A DNA stretch of 64,000 bases from Diphasiastrum complanatum (Eukaryota > Streptophyta > Lycopodiopsida > Lycopodiales > Lycopodiaceae). Shown one piece after another: positions 58,573 through 64,000 of this stretch. The stretch's first letter is position 1, and every line of letters begins with the position of its first letter. The stretch is from the NCBI GenBank assembly GCA_029204225.1, contig CM055094.1, positions 13,952,928 through 14,016,927 of the forward strand, in the 5' to 3' direction. The notes under the pieces were generated by a model. It had not been told where the DNA came from. It searched no databases and worked only from the letters and a program-made list of their open reading frames with translations. The position numbers were made by a program, and so were the translations under genes.

Positions 58573-58808
58573 GTTGCAGTGGATCACGTTCTGCTGCAAC
58601 AGCGATCCGGAACACATGCTGCTGTCTGGAACGCTTTTTTTTATAGATTTTTTTCATAAAAGTTTAAAAAAATAAATAGCCTAAAAAAAACCTTAATAGT
58701 AGTAGGAAAAAAATTAGACTGTCTAAACAACTTCATACACCAGCAATTCTGTTGTTTCTTTTTAAATTAAAAAAAAAAATCAAATGCATGTTCCAGGAAA
58801 GCCTAATG
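58573..58808 (-). repeat. Right copy of the large inverted repeat pair
   Basis: Inverse of 56752-56995, beginning GTTGCAGTGGATCACGTTCT and ending near TGCATGTTCCAGGAAAGCC. Roughly 80-85% similar by eye, so the pair is not recent. Confidence 0.75.
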
Positions 58809-59177
58809 AAGGAATGTGCAGCTATGGAATGAAGCATTTACTGAAAAGCATTGACCGAATGACAGGCTCATGTAAACTCCTAGCAATATGCAAACTACAA
58901 GCTCTGTGACTGATCATAAGCTACTCTGATGCTAAGAAATTACTTTTAACAATGAGGGTCACAGACATATTTATACTGACAATACTACTAATTACGGCTA
59001 AGGCCAATAATGGCCAAGTGTGTCAATGGCCCTCAAGAATCTATATTCACCATTGGATCAAGTTTCTCTTTCAATGATAATGATAAAAACATCAACAATT
59101 TCCTCACTAACAGATATCACAGAAACTACTGGATTTACCCAGCTTCTCAGAGCAGGGTATAATTTCCATAAGAACAA

Positions 59178-59249
59178 ACTTAACAACCTAGTGTATGGAG
59201 GTGGCTCTTGTGAACTTAACAACCCGGTGTATGGTGGTGGGTCTTAGTT
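59178..59249 (+). repeat. Two tandem 36-bp units
   Basis: ACTTAACAACCTAGTGTATG and the rest of the unit (GAGGTGGCTCTTGTGA) occur twice with few changes. In one frame this gives the repeated peptide LNN-VYGGGS, but that frame is only 75 codons and otherwise unremarkable. Confidence 0.75.
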
Positions 59250-60209
59250 ATTCAACAGCGCAAGAGGGGATTGTCCGTGTCTCTGGATATGCTTGCCTAT
59301 GTTTCTCTTCTATTGGTTTTTCATTGTTAACAATGTAAGTTCCATGGTCACTATGCATTGCAGGCATATCCTAGTTAGTAGTAACTATTTACAGCTTACC
59401 GCTTAGTAGTAAATTCTACAGTTCCAATTTCCTGCATCTAGATTGAACTTTAAGTTTGAAGATTCTACATGTCGTGAGAGTTGACTGATCACTGAGGAGT
59501 CGGGACTCTTGCTTTTGCTCTCAATTTTCAAAATCACATACCTCCTTGGATCTAGTAACTAGTTTGTCTTTGCTTTTCGTCATGACTCATACATGTCTTG
59601 CTTTTGTCCAACTCTTCCTTAGGTGAAAGTTGATATTGAACGACTCTTGGGGGGGGGGAGTTTTGTCATCAAGAAACCCAATAACCTCGCAATTTATAGA
59701 GGGTTCAAAATTTTGATGATCCTTAGACCTGCTCCCACAAAGTTTGAACTTTGAATCTTGATTCTTGATGATAGATGTCTCATTCTCAATGCTAGAATAT
59801 GGGTTTGGATTTTAAAATTTAGAAATTAGCAGCCAGCTTAATTAAGCCTTATCTGGATCTCAATGCTTTGAAGTTTGAACTTTGATGCATTGATGATTGA
59901 CTATTGTTCAAAATTTGTAAATTGTGCAATGTGTTTAGGTTTGCATTCATATTTATAGTCTTGGAGCGGCTCCTAAAGGTACACCACACCCTCAAACAGA
60001 GGGTTGTTTCTAACCTATGGGTACAGTGGAGTGGATCTCGACTAAGACTCGATCTAGGAGATTTGAGACCATCGTTTTGTCATCGGCCTTTTCATCGAAC
60101 TAGCTTTTTTACAGTGCATTGTCACTTCTAAAACAAGTACGTGTACTGCGCAATCACTCAAGCCAACAATCTTGGATTGTAGATCACTTTTGGATCTGAG
60201 TCTTTCACA

Positions 60210-60221
60210 TGGTATCAAAGC
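60210..60221 (+). promoter_or_regulatory. Primer-binding-site-like sequence after a probable LTR end
   Basis: TGGTATCAAAGC follows TCTTTCACA. This differs by one base from the initiator-tRNA site TGGTATCAGAGC and sits directly after a CA, as expected at an LTR end. A TATA-like ATTTATAG lies at about 59950. The LTR start could not be fixed, and downstream sequence shows no clear gag. Confidence 0.5.
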
Positions 60222-61407
60222 CTAATTGGTAGCCAAAAATAGTAGGGTGCTGTATTTCTATGTGGTTTGAAGGCAATTTCTATTTCTAGCACTTGTCTTG
60301 ATGAAATCATTTTTTTTGGTCTTAAGCAACATCTTCTGTCGTGCCTTCTTGTTGAATTGCTTACCCAACAAATTAAACTCTACATTAATCATGTCGATTC
60401 TGGCATTTGTAGGCTTGAGAAAGACAATTTCTGAAGTAAAAGCTTAAGAAAAGATACTCAAGAAAATAATTAAAGAAACCTATGTGATCAAGAAAAGACA
60501 ATGAAACTACTTGTGAATTCCCAAACATAAAATGGGGCCCCGCCACTATTGGAAATTTTTAGCAACAATTGTGACTCTTTTGGCAACTGTTGAAAACTTG
60601 AACCTAAACAAATAGAACCTCTCATATTAGGCTTTTTCAAAATGTAGCTCATTGAAAATTAAAGAGCCCATGCATTTAGTCGTTTAAACTTTGTATTTGA
60701 GGCTTGAGCTTGAAATACTTAAACTTCAGTGCTCAGTGCTGAAACAATCACTTGGAAATTGGTACTTATTGAAATTTGAAAGTTAACTAGTTTGATGATT
60801 CATGAACCATTTGTAATTTGTGAATTTGTGTCCCATGTGACACGAGTGAATGACTAGTCGTGGATATGCGAATTGTTTAACCTTTAGGTAAAACCCTGGC
60901 GAGATCGACATTGCCAAGGTTCCTGATTTACCACTAAAAGTCATAGCGTACACATAGCTAAAAGCCACATACTATAGTTATTGATTGAAGGAAAAACCAC
61001 CAAAAGCACAACAGAAACTTATAGATGTCCATGTCCATTATATTTGGTCTATAATACTCCCTCCTAAAGAAGAGACCGTCCATTGTCACTACGATGAAAA
61101 TACTGGGGTCCCAAACTGAAAGTGTTCATGCTGAGAAACAGAAGACATTGCTACCCAACATAAAGACAATCTGCAAATGCATACAGTGATAACAGAGACA
61201 AAGCTACCAAACTGTATACGTCAAAAGAGTAGACAGAAAACTCGAACAATGACTGCTAGTTGGATCACATTGCTATATGAATGAACCAAGAATTCCACAT
61301 GAAAGCATTGATACAAATCAGACGACTCAGACAACTACAGAATACCATAAGAGCTTTGTTACATATAAATACATAGCCCAAGTGTGCTAAATGTGCACTT
61401 GTAGATG
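60222..61407. other. No recognised gene
   Basis: Possible decayed retroelement interior after the primer-binding-site-like sequence. No frame gives a family motif. Confidence 0.35.
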
Positions 61408-61415
61408 GTGTGGTA

Positions 61416-61576
61416 CATAGTTGCATGGACAATTCACAAATTGCAAATCGAATCGCGGCGATTCGCTGTAAAAAAAAACAGCGATTTGCTGTGTTTTTTT
61501 TTCACACAAAAATCGCACGAAAAAAAAAATTCACGTTCGCGATTCGCTGCAGCAAATCGCGATTCGTTGCAACTAT
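61416..61576. mobile_element. 161-bp hAT-like MITE
   Basis: GTGTGGTA flanks the block at 61408-61415 and 61577-61584, an 8-bp target duplication. The ends CATAGTTGCA and TGCAACTAT are inverted repeats, and inner segments (AATCGAATCGCGGCGATTCGC and its partner near 61530-61565) also pair, giving a long hairpin with A/T homopolymers in the loop. No coding capacity. Size, TIR and TSD fit a hAT-derived MITE. Confidence 0.8.
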
Positions 61577-61599
61577 GTGTGGTACACATGAAAATACTC

Positions 61600-63540
61600 C
61601 AAACCAACCATATAGACCAAGAATGCCAAGATATGGGAGTAAAAAGCGGCCTGACATATAAAAACAGATCCCAATTCTCAAGGTAGTCATATTGACCATA
61701 GTTGCCCATTCCAAAAATGGAATGTGTTTCCGAACAACATTCCATTCTGGAAAGAAAAAATTTGAAACTTATTTTCTTCAACACCTTTCAATTGTTTATG
61801 GACCATGAATACCAAATAATAGCAGCAACAAAGGTCTTGGAAGATACAAAGAGAACCCAAGCCAACACTGTATAGACAAGGAATGTCAAATAGGAGTAGG
61901 AGTAAACGACTCAGTACAAATAGAGTCAAAGCCAGTTGTAAATATCAAATCTGTGATGTAGAAGCATCAAATAAAGCCCAACGTAGGCATATAAAACATT
62001 GGATGATGGAACTGCAGTAAGATCCATAGTAGCCTAGATTGTGAATAAAGGGACATCTCTGAATAGAACTGTCAGGTTAAAGTTGTATGTGCTGGAAGTT
62101 GGAACAATAGGGAAATAATAGAACAACTTTTCATCTTCAAGTATAAAAGAACATAACAATTGAAAGAAAGCATGGGTCTATCCATAAAGTTCTGTTGACA
62201 AAAGATCTAACTGAAGGTAAACATGTAGGAACATATGAAAGCTGAACAATAGCAAGAGTATCAACAGTGATAGACAAACAAAAAAGGTGAAGTAGGAAAT
62301 AAAACACCTAGAATAGTTTTAGGACCAAAGACTGCAGAATGAAGTGAAAATAAAATAGAGTGCTTGACCCTCATCTTAAAAACAAAGATAACTTTACCTA
62401 TTGCGATTTATATCTTCAACTCAGAACTACATACCTTAGGAAAGCCAACTATCGTCTACTTGGTCAGAGTTTAGGGCTTAATGTACTTTCTCTTTCTATT
62501 TTCGTGATACAGGGTGTTTTATGGTGGCTTATTGGCCATGGTGCTCTCTATCTCCTTGTGGATGAATGTTTGTAGTTGATTTTATCATGGATACTACCAA
62601 AAGGCTATTGATCGTACAGAACGGAATTTCCTGGTCAGCTAGAAAGTGGATGAAAATTACTTTTTGAAGTGTGCTCAGTATGCAGACTCAGATAGGGTCA
62701 TTTTTGGACAAATTTGAAAAGGTTAGCCATTTCTCTGATTTTGTGCCTTTTTTAATCATTTTTCATGAATCTAAGGTAGGAACCTCATTTCTGGACCAAA
62801 ATCAGTGATGCAATTTTCTCAGTTTTTCAACTTCCTTGGGCAGTTTTGGAAAATCAGTCAGCAAGTGGTCATTTCTCCATCACATACTGGTTAAAAACTT
62901 GGAGGAGGGCGATTCAGGGCGACGAAGGCTACAGCTTCGCCTCCAAACGACTGTAATTCACCCAAAAACGACCAAGAAATGTGCTTTTCGAGTCTCCAAA
63001 GCGAAAATGAAAGAGGATATGGCACCTAACAAGAGTGGAATCCCTATGTAAAAGCGTGTTTCCTGCATCAGCTAGGCCAGCTCGAAGCGTGAAGGCATCG
63101 GATCAGATCTGAAATTCGACCAACGGTGTGTATTGCTGGAAAAGGTTTCAATCGACGACTGAGATCAAATAAAGGAGCCATGTATTTTCATGTATTTTCG
63201 TTCACAAAATGCTGTGTCCCAGTGGCTTATGGCACTGCCCACCGTCATTATTTGAGCAGACAAGCGCAAATTGAGAGTGGGTTTCAAGTGGAGAAAGCCT
63301 CTGCATCAAGAAACAAACCTTCCCATGCTAGAGGGCTAGAGTGCAGAGTTTTTGTTACATTTTAAATCAAAATTCTCGTGACTCTGAGATCTGTCCACAA
63401 AGTATCGAAATTTTAAAGAGGGCATTTCTTTGCCTTAAAAGGCCTGTTAAGGGCAAAACCTTCAAATTGCTATAACTTTAGAGTGGTGTGTCAAATTGAC
63501 ACGCAGTCAAAGAGCAAGGTAGCCAATTTCTCATTGAATT
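61600..63540. other. No recognised gene
   Basis: AT-rich. The last few hundred bases before the copia gag may contain its LTR and leader, but no primer-binding site or LTR end was recognised. Confidence 0.35.
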
Positions 63541-63568
63541 TCACATTGAGAAATTATTATAGCGACAA

Positions 63569-64000
63569 TGAGTGATAGTGTGCTTGGCGAATCAAGCAAA
63601 CTTGAGAGCACATCAAATTATTCAGTATGGAAATTCAAGATAAAAAAAATCTTGATGGAGAAGGACCTCTAGGACATTGTCACCGGAGTGGAGACCCAGA
63701 CGGTCATTGAAATTGATCAACGAGCATTTGAAAGACAAAGACGAAGGGCACAAACTTTCAGCAATTTGTCAATGAAAGACGCCATAATCCCATACATTAC
63801 TGATATCACAAGTGAATACATCGAAGGCATTCTTTAGGACAATGATATTTTCTAGGGTATCGTTCTTGAAAATAGAACATTTGTTGTGCAAACTCAAGAA
63901 AGCAATCTATGGTCTTAAGCAAGCACCGTGGAACGCATGCATCAATGAACACTTCAAAATGATGGAAATAGAGAAAAGTGGAGTAGATCCAAGCCTTCAT
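63569..64000 (+). pseudogene. Deleted copia element: gag start joined to RT
   Basis: An ATG at 63569 opens MSDSVLGESSKLESTSNYSV then WKFKIKKILMEKDL and a stop. IVTGVETQT and RAQTFSNLSMKDAIIPYI follow, the N-terminal domain of copia gag. At about 63830 this passes directly into RT: FLKIEHLLCKLKKAIYGLKQ then APWNACINEHFKMM (normally CKLKKSLYGLKQAPRQWY). Protease, integrase and the first part of RT are missing, and the element continues past the window edge. Stops are present, so it is a pseudogene. Confidence 0.8.

Noticed and set aside
59020-59247. Small secreted Gly-rich peptide gene (VYGGGS repeats)
   Set aside because: No signal peptide; the repeats come from a 36-bp tandem duplication, and the frame is short with no promoter or homologue recognised.
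63806-64000. Minus-strand frame at the window edge
   Set aside because: Antisense of the copia RT fragment, which has clear plus-strand motifs.

Overview
This window is nuclear DNA from a land plant. It holds three intron-containing plant genes with canonical GT-AG introns: an hnRNP-type two-RRM glycine-rich protein, an organellar small heat-shock protein and a GRF-interacting factor. They sit in AT-rich sequence crowded with plant-type LINEs, Ty1/copia and Ty3/gypsy elements, MITEs and long (TC)n or (GA)n microsatellites. The low gene density and repeated nesting suggest a large genome. A fern or another non-flowering plant would fit, but the sequence alone does not settle this.

Layout. 1-1757: 5' part of a broken LINE (endonuclease and start of RT, minus strand), then a copia integrase relic. 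5126-11470: an old minus-strand copia relic split by a younger copia element (5300-10187) with 5-bp target duplications. 12480-12800: a dispersed repeat with an inverted second copy at 27180-27640. 13617-16153: the RNA-binding protein gene, with a duplicated leader and a perfect 33-bp inverted repeat that covers one splice donor. 16500-17630: tandem duplication carrying (TC)n. 18000-22700: mostly anonymous, with a small MITE and degenerate tandem repeats. 22900-25600: plus-strand LINE 3' part split by an LTR-like block. 26463-27078: two copies of a 78-bp tRNA-like retroposon. 27905-31690: minus-strand LINE 3' end split by a deleted copia element. 32834-33716: small heat-shock protein gene (minus), with a leader intron holding a minisatellite and a G-box/heat-shock-like promoter cluster beyond it. 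36110-36860: gypsy RT relic. 41282-51979: the GIF gene, whose 7.75-kb third intron contains a 4.1-kb chromovirus. 53480-64000: microsatellite, gypsy fragments, a large inverted repeat pair, a primer-binding-site relic, a hAT-like MITE and the start of another deleted copia element.

The three host genes are functionally unrelated (RNA processing, stress chaperone, growth co-activator). What links the window is its transposon history. Insertions are nested, and several are still readable from target duplications. The copia elements repeatedly lost the LTR/PBS/gag region or the RT core. The least expected feature is the 33-bp inverted repeat in the RNA-binding protein gene. It brackets exactly the exons that encode RRM2, and those exons can be skipped in frame.
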